Shown: piece after piece, positions 15,327 through 22,900 of the stretch
How the letters are laid out: the number at the start of each line of letters is the position of its first letter
Numbering within the stretch: position 1 is the stretch's first letter
Source: Dehalococcoidia bacterium
Lineage (GTDB): Bacteria; Chloroflexota; Dehalococcoidia; Lucifugimonadales; JAGWBF01
Assembly (NCBI GenBank): GCA_021296025.1
Contig: JAGWBF010000007.1
Location: 7,784 to 34,650, forward strand
Length of the DNA stretch: 26,867 nucleotides
Direction: 5' to 3'
Program-made: the position numbers and the translations under genes
The notes under the pieces: generated by a model
What the model was told of the DNA's origin: nothing
Database searches by the model: none
Seen by the model: the letters and a program-made list of their open reading frames with translations, nothing else

Positions 15327-15467
15327 ATGGATGCATACTGCTTCAAGTGCCGGGCCAAGAAAGAGATCAAGGGTGCCCAGCCGGTAACCCTTAAGAACGG
15401 CCGACCGGCCACCCAGGGTACCTGCGCAGTCTGCGGTACCAAGCTCTATCGCATCGGCAAAGCCTAA
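15327..15467 (+). CDS. DUF5679-type zinc-ribbon small protein
   Basis: This 46-residue protein has two paired cysteines, CFKC (5-8) and CAVC (33-36), which form a zinc ribbon. The start MDAYCFKCRAKKEI and the end GTKLYRIGK, with a basic segment between, match the DUF5679 family of small proteins common in Chloroflexota and relatives. Function is not known; nucleic-acid or ribosome contact is an inference from the fold and charge. ATG 15327 has GGGAGG eight bases upstream, a strong site. It stands alone between truB (170 bases upstream) and a convergent Rieske gene. It is too short for most ORF cut-offs and easily missed. Confidence 0.85.
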   Translation: MDAYCFKCRAKKEIKGAQPVTLKNGRPATQGTCAVCGTKLYRIGKA

Positions 15468-15478
15468 AGCCCTACATA

Positions 15479-15519
15479 CTCGGGGTAGCGTCGCCGTTCC
15501 AGGCCCGTCCTACCCTGAG
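15479..15519 (+). terminator. Possible stem-loop after the DUF5679 gene
   Basis: CTCGGGGTAG (15479-15488) pairs with CTACCCTGAG (15510-15519) over all ten positions with one G-U pair, but the loop is 21 bases and only GTTT follows. It begins 12 bases after the stop codon. It could be a Rho-independent terminator of weak type or an mRNA 3' stabiliser. The remaining 187 bases to the Rieske stop show nothing I recognise. Confidence 0.35.
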
Positions 15520-15706
15520 GTTTCAAATCCCCCGACCTTTGGGCCTATTACCTTCTTTGGATCGGATCTGAGGGTGGGCAAGCCCGCCGGTGCTCCTTAG
15601 GCCAAGGTCCTCATTCCCGAAGTGCGAACCCTACCAGCAGGGCGGATATTTCGTGCCTCGCGTAAGGGTTCTCGCCCATTCTCCTAAACAACTGGGGCTG
15701 TAGGCC

Positions 15707-16987
15707 CTACCCCCTGGGCTCCGCGTACATCTTCGGCAGCATCACATCCCGCCACTTCCGGTCCCTGGGAATGATCTCATCGATGGCCCGGGCGCCGTAA
15801 TAGCTGGTTCCCACTCCCGGGGGGTCCCCTCCGTCGGCAACGGTGCGGACAGCTTGGAGCAACAGGCGCCTGGCGCTGACCACCGCCATGTCGCTGGTGG
15901 AAAGCACCTCCAGGGAACGGTCAACGACGGCCCCCATGGCCTCCTGAACAGCTTGGTCTTGGGTGTTGATGCCTTCTATGCCGGTAAAGGTCTCGTTTTT
16001 CTGCACCTGGCGGTCGATCATCCAGCTGTTGCTCTTGTTCCGTATGCTCAGATAATCGGGCCTCAAATCTCCCGGTCCCCTGCCCAGCTCCCTTTCGATC
16101 TCCTCCCCTATGACCAGGGGATGTTCGTCGAAGCTGTATATCCAGTTGTAAATCATCACGTTCTGGTCGTCGGTGGGTACCCACATGTGGCCGGCGATGA
16201 TGTTGTGCCAGTCTCCTCCTCGAAACCGGAGCTGCTGGGGACGAATCTGGTGGAAGGGCATGATGAAGTGGTATGTGCGGACCAGCGTGGAGTCGTTGGG
16301 AACATCCCGGAGGCCGACGTAGCGGTACCCGTAGTCGGTAATATCAACCTCCAATGTAGGAGGCCTAGCATTGACCAGTTCCGTGTCGGCGCCGATGCCC
16401 ACACGGTCGGTGTCCTTGGTGATCAGGCGATGGAGGATGGGCGCGTGGGCTGTGTCTATGCCGCCTTCCAGGGCTTGCAGCCAGTTGCACTCCTGCCGGT
16501 TCTTGGTCACCAGCCGGTGGGTGTCCGGCACCTGGGTCCACTCGAACCGGGGCGCTTCGGGCATCCTGTCCTTAGGCCCCATGTATGCCCAGACCACTTG
16601 CCCCATCTCGATGGCCGGATAGGCGGTGAGCTTCACCTCATCCTTGAGCTTGCTCTCGGCCGGCTCGTTCATCATATCGACGCAGTTGCCATCCACGTCG
16701 TACTTCCAGCCGTGGTAAACGCACCTGAGGCCGCACTCTTCGTTGCGTCCCAGCCACAGGGAAGTGCGCCGGTGGGCGCAGAACTCGTCCAGCAGACCAA
16801 TACGTCCCGAGGTATCCCGAAAGGCGATCAGGTCCTCCCCCAGAAGGCGAACCCGCACCGGGGGGCAATCGGGCTCGGGAATCTCGCTGGAGAGGCAGGC
16901 GGGAATCCAGTAGCGGCGCATCGCTTCACCCAGGGGTGTGTCTGGGTTTGTCCGGGTCAGGATCTCGTTATCTTCGCGGGTAAGCAT
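15707..16987 (-). CDS. Rieske non-heme iron oxygenase, alpha subunit (phthalate dioxygenase-like)
   Basis: This is the terminal oxygenase subunit of an aromatic-ring hydroxylating or demethylating system, which uses electrons from a separate reductase to activate O2. The Rieske [2Fe-2S] motif is C70-x-H72 ... C89-x2-H92 (CAHRR, CVYHGW). The mononuclear iron site is in ALEGGIDTAHAPILHR: D178, H181 and H186 (D-x2-H-x4-H). The 426-residue length and N-terminal LTREDNEILTRTNPDTPLGEAMRRYW are typical of the phthalate 4,5-dioxygenase/VanA-like group. GAGGAGGAG lies just before the ATG. No ferredoxin or reductase gene is next to it. Palindromic sites upstream (17069-17084 and 17112-17140) may be operators. 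The family is clear; the substrate is unknown. Confidence 0.95.
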   Translation of the reverse strand: MLTREDNEILTRTNPDTPLGEAMRRYWIPACLSSEIPEPDCPPVRVRLLGEDLIAFRDTSGRIGLLDEFCAHRRTSLWLGRNEECGLRCVYHGWKYDVDGNCVDMMNEPAESKLKDEVKLTAYPAIEMGQVVWAYMGPKDRMPEAPRFEWTQVPDTHRLVTKNRQECNWLQALEGGIDTAHAPILHRLITKDTDRVGIGADTELVNARPPTLEVDITDYGYRYVGLRDVPNDSTLVRTYHFIMPFHQIRPQQLRFRGGDWHNIIAGHMWVPTDDQNVMIYNWIYSFDEHPLVIGEEIERELGRGPGDLRPDYLSIRNKSNSWMIDRQVQKNETFTGIEGINTQDQAVQEAMGAVVDRSLEVLSTSDMAVVSARRLLLQAVRTVADGGDPPGVGTSYYGARAIDEIIPRDRKWRDVMLPKMYAEPRG

Positions 16988-17068
16988 ATCTCCTCCTCTG
17001 CGTGGTAACGCCGGACTGGCGAGTTGACAGCTTGTCCTTTTTCTCCATCAGTGGGTCATAGAACCTCT

Positions 17069-17084
17069 CGATGCTATAGTATCG
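17069..17084. promoter_or_regulatory. 16-base palindrome, candidate operator
   Basis: CGATGCTATAGTATCG is symmetric at 7 of 8 base pairs (one G-T), centred on TATA. It lies 82 bases upstream of the Rieske start on the minus strand, where a promoter is expected. Binding by a dimeric regulator is an inference. Confidence 0.4.
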
Positions 17085-17111
17085 CATATTTCGAAAAGCC
17101 CCAATATCTCT

Positions 17112-17140
17112 CCGATGTGCTTACCAATTATGCACATCGG
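17112..17140. promoter_or_regulatory. 9-base inverted repeat, candidate operator
   Basis: CCGATGTGC (17112-17120) and GCACATCGG (17132-17140) are perfect inverted copies with an 11-base AT-rich spacer, so the half-site centres are 20 bases apart, about two helical turns. That spacing suits a dimeric repressor or activator. A T-run is absent, so a terminator is less likely. Confidence 0.45.
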
Positions 17141-17268
17141 CAGCGTTCCGACCACCGACCTCAGGTTAGATATTCGCCTGCTCAGGCGCGATCAGCCCTT
17201 CATTTAGTCGCCACGTGAAAGGAGTCGTGCCTTATAGCAAGGCAATGATTCGTGGATGGCCCCTTCTA

Positions 17269-17297
17269 TTCATTTGTGCGTTACTTTTGCTTATAAT
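17269..17297 (+). promoter_or_regulatory. Promoter of vapBC1
   Basis: A perfect TATAAT (17292-17297) has TTCATT (17269-17274) 17 bases upstream as a weak -35. Transcription from about 17304 gives a leader of about 34 bases to the antitoxin ATG at 17338. Confidence 0.5.
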
Positions 17298-17337
17298 GTA
17301 AGGAATAGGGTCAACGCATCGCGCAGGAGAGATACAA

Positions 17338-17592
17338 ATGTTCGAATCGAGCATTACCTCAAAGGGCCAGACAACCCTGCCCAAAGCCGTCAGGGACTCG
17401 TTGGCCGTTAAGGCGGGAGACAAGGTCCGGTATGTCATCGTGGAAGATGGAGTACTGATAATGCCCGTACGGTCTACCCGGCGTCTGTTCCGCAGCCTGA
17501 GGTACGAGGGACCAGTCGTTAGCCTGGAGGAAATGGATAAAGCAATCGCGGAGGGGGCCACTGAAGGATGGCTGCGGTCGACACAAACGTAA
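17338..17592 (+). CDS. AbrB/MazE-family antitoxin (VapB1)
   Basis: This 84-residue protein has a swapped-hairpin AbrB DNA-binding domain at the N-terminus: SSITSKGQTTLPKAVRDSLAVKAGDKVRYVI is the full core (positions 4-34), with the hallmark KGQTTLPKAVR. The C-terminal part (SLEEMDKAIAEGA) is the toxin-binding tail. Antitoxins of this kind bind and block the partner RNase and repress their own promoter. AGGAGA lies seven bases before the ATG. The gene overlaps the PIN toxin by 25 bases, which fits a coupled toxin-antitoxin operon. Confidence 0.9.
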   Translation: MFESSITSKGQTTLPKAVRDSLAVKAGDKVRYVIVEDGVLIMPVRSTRRLFRSLRYEGPVVSLEEMDKAIAEGATEGWLRSTQT

Positions 17593-17987
17593 TCATCCGC
17601 TACTTGGTAGGCGACGACACTGAACAGGCCGAGGCTGCACGCGTCCTACTGGACGCTTTCAGTCCCGAGGAACCGGCCTTCATATGCCGGGAGGTCATGC
17701 TGGAGGTCGCCTGGGTGCTGGAGAGGAGCTACCACTTCACGAGGAGTCAGGTAGCCGAGGCGTTGATGGACCTTACGGCTTCGGATAGCCTCACGGTAGA
17801 GAATTCAGATGATGTGGCTGCGGCCGCCCATTTCTACCGCCAGCACGGAGTTGGATTCTCAGACCTGATGGTCCTTTCGGCAGCCGAACGAGCAGGAGCT
17901 ACACCCCTCTACACGTTCGACCGCAGACTTGCCCGCATGGAGGGGGTTGAGCTTGTGGGTGGCAAGGCAGGAAGCACCTCGCAGTGA
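17568..17987 (+). CDS. PIN-domain ribonuclease toxin (VapC1)
   Basis: VapC toxins are Mg2+-dependent PIN-domain RNases that cut tRNA or rRNA when freed from the antitoxin. The 139-residue protein has the conserved acidic residues: D5 in AVDTNVIIRYL, E46 in LEVAWVLERSY, D99 in FSDLMVLSAAERAG and D118 in YTFDRRLAR. It starts inside the antitoxin gene (25-base overlap) and ends with TGA. All active-site positions are intact, so it is probably functional. Its transcript converges on the second toxin gene, 118 bases away. That 118-base gap contains nothing I recognise. Confidence 0.92.
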   Translation: MAAVDTNVIIRYLVGDDTEQAEAARVLLDAFSPEEPAFICREVMLEVAWVLERSYHFTRSQVAEALMDLTASDSLTVENSDDVAAAAHFYRQHGVGFSDLMVLSAAERAGATPLYTFDRRLARMEGVELVGGKAGSTSQ

Positions 17988-18105
17988 AGTACTATCTGCA
18001 GGAGCTTCGGATTACCAGCGACTACCCCTACGAAATTGCCGGAATCATGCCACGGGTGCTAATCCTATGACGCCTGTGTCGCATTCAGAGGAGACCAGCA
18101 CCTGT

Positions 18106-18510
18106 TTACCCTTCCAGGAGCTGTGTGGCGCGAAGGGAAGCCATTTGCCGGTCCAGCGTCAGCGTCTCCAAGCCGGCTTGAGAGTAGTCATTGGCTATCA
18201 GCCGGTCGAAAAGGCCAGGGCCGCCAAGGGCAGAAAGAGCATCAAGGACGAGGCGACCGTTCAGAGGAGACACCAGGCCACTGGTGAGGGTGGCATGAAG
18301 GGCGGTGCGGGAATCCTCCCGCGAGATTCCATAGTGGCGCTGAAGGACGACGTAGGCCTCCCCGATAACCTGGTTGGAGACAACTACCTCGACTCCACCC
18401 GCCGAGAGACCGCTTAGCCCCTCAACGCATAGGGTGAATAAGTTTGGTGGCTGGCCAGTGACGAGCCGCACAAGTACGGAGGTGTCAATCCCTATACTTG
18501 TACGGATCAT
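18106..18510 (-). CDS. PIN-domain ribonuclease toxin (VapC2)
   Basis: A second VapC-type RNase, 134 residues, encoded on the opposite strand. Acidic residues are D9 (IGIDTSVLVRL), E51 (VIGEAYVVLQRHYG), D102 (LFDRLIANDY) and D120 (TLDRQMASL). It is clearly different in sequence from VapC1, so it is not a recent duplicate. The start ATG (18508-18510) lies inside its antitoxin gene, a 26-base overlap. Function by family: cleavage of structured RNA during stress or after antitoxin loss. Confidence 0.9.
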   Translation of the reverse strand: MIRTSIGIDTSVLVRLVTGQPPNLFTLCVEGLSGLSAGGVEVVVSNQVIGEAYVVLQRHYGISREDSRTALHATLTSGLVSPLNGRLVLDALSALGGPGLFDRLIANDYSQAGLETLTLDRQMASLRATQLLEG

Positions 18511-18730
18511 ATCCTTCGTCCCTGAATTTGCCGATGTCGAATGGTGGGGTCCCGGGAGCTATCTTGTCCCGGAGGGTGCCCAGCTTGGAATAGTCTATCC
18601 GGCGCGGGCGCAGGAAGAATCCGTCCGGGCCTTCGAGCAGCTCAATCTGGTCTCCCGGGCCTACGCCCAGGGCGTCCAGCACCCGGGCGGGGAAGGTTAC
18701 CTGCCTCTTCGAGGTGACCTTAACTAGCAT
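18485..18730 (-). CDS. AbrB-family antitoxin (VapB2)
   Basis: This 81-residue protein has the AbrB hairpin domain: MLVKVTSKRQVTFPARVLDALGV, followed by GDQIELLEGPDGFFLRPRRI, with the motif KRQVTFPARV in place of the more usual KGQ-T-P. The C-terminal acidic tail ends in FDIGKFRDEGYDPYKYRD and should wrap the toxin. An AAGGAG site is eight bases before the ATG. Cognate partner is VapC2. A perfect inverted repeat surrounds the ribosome site (18738-18768). Confidence 0.88.
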   Translation of the reverse strand: MLVKVTSKRQVTFPARVLDALGVGPGDQIELLEGPDGFFLRPRRIDYSKLGTLRDKIAPGTPPFDIGKFRDEGYDPYKYRD

Positions 18731-18737
18731 AGCGTGG

Positions 18738-18768
18738 CTCCTTACAGATAGCTTACTATGGTAAGGAG
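18738..18768 (-). promoter_or_regulatory. Inverted repeat over the vapB2 ribosome-binding site
   Basis: CTCCTTAC (18738-18745) and GTAAGGAG (18761-18768) are perfect inverted copies 15 bases apart, with a third CTTAC at 18752-18756. On the minus strand the proximal arm contains the Shine-Dalgarno sequence, so an mRNA starting upstream of 18768 would fold and hide it. As DNA it also looks like a two-half-site operator for autoregulation. Confidence 0.45.
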
Positions 18769-18806
18769 ATTAAAGCAAGGTCCACTCGGCGAACCTGGAC
18801 AGGCCA

Positions 18807-19127
18807 CTACCCCTTGATCTCGATGAGAATGTTCTGCCACGGGACCTTGCTGTCGTTTATCACCCGGTGCACCTCGGGGCCAGCATGGTACGTCCACCGC
18901 CCAGGCTCGAAGGCCACATCCTCGGCGGTGCCGTCCTCCAGCTCCCGGATAAGGTGCTCGCCTTCCACGGAGACAGTGACGTAGTCCCACTCATGGAGGT
19001 GCCAGTCGCTGGCATCTCCGGGAGCTATCTCCAAGCTCCATATCTTCACCTTGTCGTTCTCAAAAAGCACCCTGGTTGCGACGTCCCCCAGGGGCGCATC
19101 CCCCCTAGCCACTGGTCTCCCCCTCAT
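18807..19127 (-). CDS. Cupin-domain small protein
   Basis: A single cupin beta-barrel, 106 residues. Motif 1 is in GDASDWHLHEWDYVTVSVEG, with the two metal-binding histidines HLH and an Asp in place of the usual Glu. Motif 2 is in EPGRWTYHAGPEVHRVIND. Cupins of this size bind a metal and act as small oxygenases, isomerases or sensors; a specific role cannot be given. The ATG at 19127 lacks a clear ribosome site, so the real start may lie further in, near VLFENDKVKIW. It is divergent from the ABC transporter genes, sharing a 74-base upstream region, and ends 76 bases from the vapB2 start. Confidence 0.85.
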   Translation of the reverse strand: MRGRPVARGDAPLGDVATRVLFENDKVKIWSLEIAPGDASDWHLHEWDYVTVSVEGEHLIRELEDGTAEDVAFEPGRWTYHAGPEVHRVINDSKVPWQNILIEIKG

Positions 19128-19201
19128 ATATGATGTACGGACGTTTGCTTGGCCAGAGGCTAAGCTGGCCGATACACCAATGTCAAGGATAGGAGGGTCC
19201 A

Positions 19202-19927
19202 GTGGAGGTTCCGTCCGTCTCAGTGCGGGATGTTTTCAAGACCTACGACACAGGAACGATAAAGGTGGAAGCGCTGAAGGGCGTGGACCTCACCGTCGAG
19301 CGGGGGGAGATGCTGGCCATCATGGGCCCCAGCGGCTGCGGCAAGACCACCCTCCTGAACTGCATGTCGGGGCTGGACACGGTGGACCAGGGGGAGATAC
19401 TCATCGAGAACATGAAGCTCCACGAGCTTCCCGATGATGAACGGAGCGACTACCGGGCACGCCGGATGGGCTTCGTCTTCCAGTTGTACAACCTGATCCC
19501 CGTTCTCACGTCGGTGGAGAACGTGGAGATGCCCCTTTTGGTATCGGGAATGAACCCCGGCGAGGCCCGCCGAAAGTCCATGGAACACCTTGACATAGTA
19601 GGGCTGTCAGACAGGGCCCATCACCTGCCCGGCGAGTTGTCCGGGGGCCAACGCCAGAGGGTTACCATCGCCCGGGCCCTGGTGAACGAGCCTGCCATCA
19701 TATGGGCCGACGAGCCAACCGGCGACCTGGATAGCGAAACAACCAACGACATCATGGACCTTATGTGCCGCCTGAACGATGAGAACCGCCAGACCTTCGT
19801 CATGGTGACCCACGGACAGGATGTGGGCGACCGGGCCCACCGCATCGTGCGTATGCAGGACGGCAGGGTAGTGGATGACGGCATGTCATCCACTCCGGCC
19901 GGAGGCCGAAAGAGGTCCAATGGGTGA
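19202..19927 (+). CDS. ABC transporter ATP-binding protein (MacB/LolD type)
   Basis: The ATPase of a type VII (MacB/FtsX-like) ABC system, 241 residues. Walker A is GPSGCGKTT (42-50), Q-loop Q94 in FVFQLYNLIPVLT, signature LSGGQRQR (146-153), Walker B IIWADEPTGDLD with E171, and switch H204 in VTHGQD. DEPTGDLD and the FQLYNLIP Q-loop are typical of the MacB/LolD group, which couple ATP use to movements of a periplasmic or extracytoplasmic domain and not to ordinary transport. GTG at 19202 has AGGAGGG (19191-19197) four bases upstream. It is 14 bases from the permease gene, and the two make a complete transporter if the permease is a fused double unit. Confidence 0.96.
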   Translation: MEVPSVSVRDVFKTYDTGTIKVEALKGVDLTVERGEMLAIMGPSGCGKTTLLNCMSGLDTVDQGEILIENMKLHELPDDERSDYRARRMGFVFQLYNLIPVLTSVENVEMPLLVSGMNPGEARRKSMEHLDIVGLSDRAHHLPGELSGGQRQRVTIARALVNEPAIIWADEPTGDLDSETTNDIMDLMCRLNDENRQTFVMVTHGQDVGDRAHRIVRMQDGRVVDDGMSSTPAGGRKRSNG

Positions 19928-19941
19928 GGCGCAGGTGAGCC

Positions 19942-22900
19942 ATGGATGAGCTGTTCGGCCTGTCTATGACCTACATATCGGCGACCATGCTGATAGCCTT
20001 CTTGGCTATCATGCTCGTCGTGGGCATCCTGGCGTGGAGGAACCGGGTGATGTTGCGCCTTGGCCTTCGCAACATTCCCCGCCGCAAGTCCCAGTCGGTA
20101 CTCATAGTGGTCGGCTCTATGCTGAGCGCCGTGATCATCACCGCAGCTTTCGCAACCGGCGACACCATCAGCAGCTCCATCCGCAGCGACGCCATAGTGG
20201 AGCTGGCCAACATCGACGAAGTAATCACCTCCTCCGAAGACTCCGAGGGCTTCGGGCAGCCCGGCCCGCCCTATTTCCCCGAGGAGGAGTTCCTCCGCCT
20301 GGAGGAGAGCCTGCGGGGATTCGACCAGATCGACGGCATGGTCCCGCACATGGCCGAGACGGTGCCGGCCTTCAGCCAGACCACCTCCCTCAGCGAGGGA
20401 CGGATGAGGGTCACGGCACTTGATCCGTCCAGGATGGACGGGTTCGTCCCGTTGACTACCCTTGACGGTGACGTCGTATCCGTGGAGGGACTCCCCGTCG
20501 ACAGCCTCTACCTTAACGAAAAGGCCGCAGAGGAGCTGTCAGCCCAGGCAGGCCACCGAATCACCCTGCACATCGGGCGCGAAGAGGCTGAATTCGATGT
20601 GGCCGGCGTTGTCCGACCAGGAGGCATGGCGGGACAGAGCACCTCCTCCACAGCCCTCCTCTCCCTGGAGCAAGGGCAGGCCCTCTTTGACCGCCAGGGA
20701 CAGATCAACATCATCTCAGTCTCCAACAGGGGAGGGGCCCAGGATGGGGCCGACCTGAGCCGCGACGTTACAAAGCACCTGAGGGGACTGCTGGCCGACA
20801 GCGATGTGGCGGCCGAGCTGAAAGGGCTGCTCAACCAGCCCGCCCTAATGACGGCCATAAGCGAGAAGCGAGACTTCACCCGGGGCCAGACCCGGGAGCA
20901 GCTGGATACCCTGCACCGGGAGCTGCAAGAAGACGGGGTCTCCGAGGAGCTTGTGCAGGCCCTCTCGGACCAGGTCGTCCAGGGAGATGTGCTGGCAGCC
21001 ATAGAAAGCCTGGACATGCCCGCCGACCAAAGGCAGGAGTTGCTGGACAACGCCTTCGATCTTTTCGATGACCTAGCGTCCCTCAGCGTGTTCGAGGTCA
21101 AGCGCACCCTGCTGGACATCGCCGATGTGGCAGGAAGCGGGATCACATCCCTGTTCGTGATGTTCGGGCTGTTCTCCATCATGGTGGGCATACTGCTGAT
21201 ATTCCTGATATTCGTGATGCTGGCTGCCGCCCGGCGCACCGAGATGGGAATGGCCCGGGCGGTGGGAGCAAAGAGAAGCCACCTAGTCCAGATGTTCGTC
21301 TTTGAGGGCACAGCCTATGACCTGATGGCCGCTGCTGTGGGTACCGCCCTGGGCCTGGTCATCAGCTACGGTATCATCGGCCTGCTCAACTACATCATCG
21401 GGCGCCTCGATGTGGACTTCTCCTTCTCTTACTCCGTGCAGGCCACCAGCATAATCGCCGCCTTCTGCATGGGCATGATCATCGTCTTTGCCACCGCCGT
21501 GGTTTCGGCGACCAGGGTCAGCCGCATGAACATCGCCGAGGCGGTGCGCGGGGTGCCTGAGAACATCGTTCTGGGCGGCGAGCCATCCTTCCAAGACCGG
21601 GCAAAGCTGCTGCCCCTGTCCATCGGTCGCCCCTTGGTCTTCCTGTGGCAGGGCCTCTCTTCCATAGCCCGGGGCATGTTTCTCCGTGGGATCCTCCGCT
21701 CCCTCAGCAGCGTCCTGTGGGTAATCATCTTCCCTATCTGGATCGTGGACTTTGCCATCTCCCTAGTGCGCTTCTCTCTTCCCTACATGCGAAGGGGCTG
21801 GCTAGTTTTCCTGCTGGGAGCAGTGTTGTATTTGGGCGGAGTCTATAGCTGGTCGTCCGCGGCGGCATTCACCTTGGGCATGACCCTGATGATCCTCGGC
21901 TTCGGACTTATGATGCGCCTCCTGGTGGCGGCGCGCCCCCAGTTCACCGAGGTGTTCGGACTCATCCTGGCGCTGTCCGGAGTCCTGCTGGTGCCCTACG
22001 GCATCCTGAATGGACAGGGGGTTACCATCACTATAGGCGCCCTCCTGTTGGCCTCAGGAGCAGCCATGGCCATTCCTCTGATCAGCGGCAAGCTGCCCCG
22101 TAGGCCCCAGACAATCGATCGCCACGCCTTCACCCTGGTTGGAGCGCTGGTGCTGGCCTTCTGGCTTCTGCCTGAGGATATTGGCGAGCTGTTGGCGGGA
22201 GAGCTGCAGGGCGATATCGAGATGTTCTTCATCTCCGGTATCTGCATGGTGGGAGCCGCTGTGTGGACTGTCATGTACAACGCCGACCTTATGCTGCAGG
22301 GCCTCACCATCCTGACTTCCCGGGTGGGGAAGCTGCGCCCTGTGGTGGTTACCGCCGTCGCCTACCCAATGAGCGCCAAGTTCCGAACAGGCCTCACCTT
22401 GGCGATGTTCTCCCTGGTTATATTCACCATGGTGGTGATGTCCCTGCTCAACGACTCCTTCGCCAACACCTTCCGAGACACCGAGCGGATAGCTGGCGGT
22501 TGGGATATAGAAGGTAGAGTCACCTTTACCAGCCCTATCGATGACATCCGCGCCTCAATCGCCGATAACTCTACTCTGTCCATGGACGATTTCGAGGCCA
22601 TCGGCGGCTACACCTTCGCTCCCCTTACGGTAAGACAGGTGGGTGCAGAAAGCCAAGTGTGGGAGAGCTATGCCTTGCAGGCATCGGACGACGAGTACCT
22701 GGCTGCCAGCGAGTACGGGTTCCTAACTACCATTCCGGAATACAGGGGAGATGAAGAGGCTGTGTGGGAGGCCCTGCGTCAGGACCCCAATCTTGCGGTT
22801 ATAGACTCCGGGGCTATCGAGCAGGCCAACGAGGACTTTGACAGTGCGGGAAGCTTTACCCTCGACGGAGTATCCATCACCGAAGACCTGGAGGGTCCCA

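Larger units (their letters stand above)
16988..17337. other. Divergent intergenic region, Rieske oxygenase and vapBC1
   Basis: This 350-base stretch is noticeably more AT-rich than its neighbours and has no credible gene. It contains two palindromes (17069-17084; 17112-17140) on the Rieske side and a TATAAT promoter on the vapBC side. A TTGACA at 17024-17029 on the plus strand has no matching -10. Confidence 0.6.

Noticed and set aside
15516..15534. tRNA-like T-loop (GTTTCAAATCC)
   Set aside because: The flanking arms do not pair as a T-stem and no acceptor, D or anticodon arm could be built around it.
17024..17218. 64-residue open frame upstream of vapBC1
   Set aside because: It spans the two palindromes, lacks a ribosome site and resembles no family.
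18374..18727. Plus-strand open frame opposite vapBC2
   Set aside because: Antisense to the toxin-antitoxin pair, no ribosome site, no domain.
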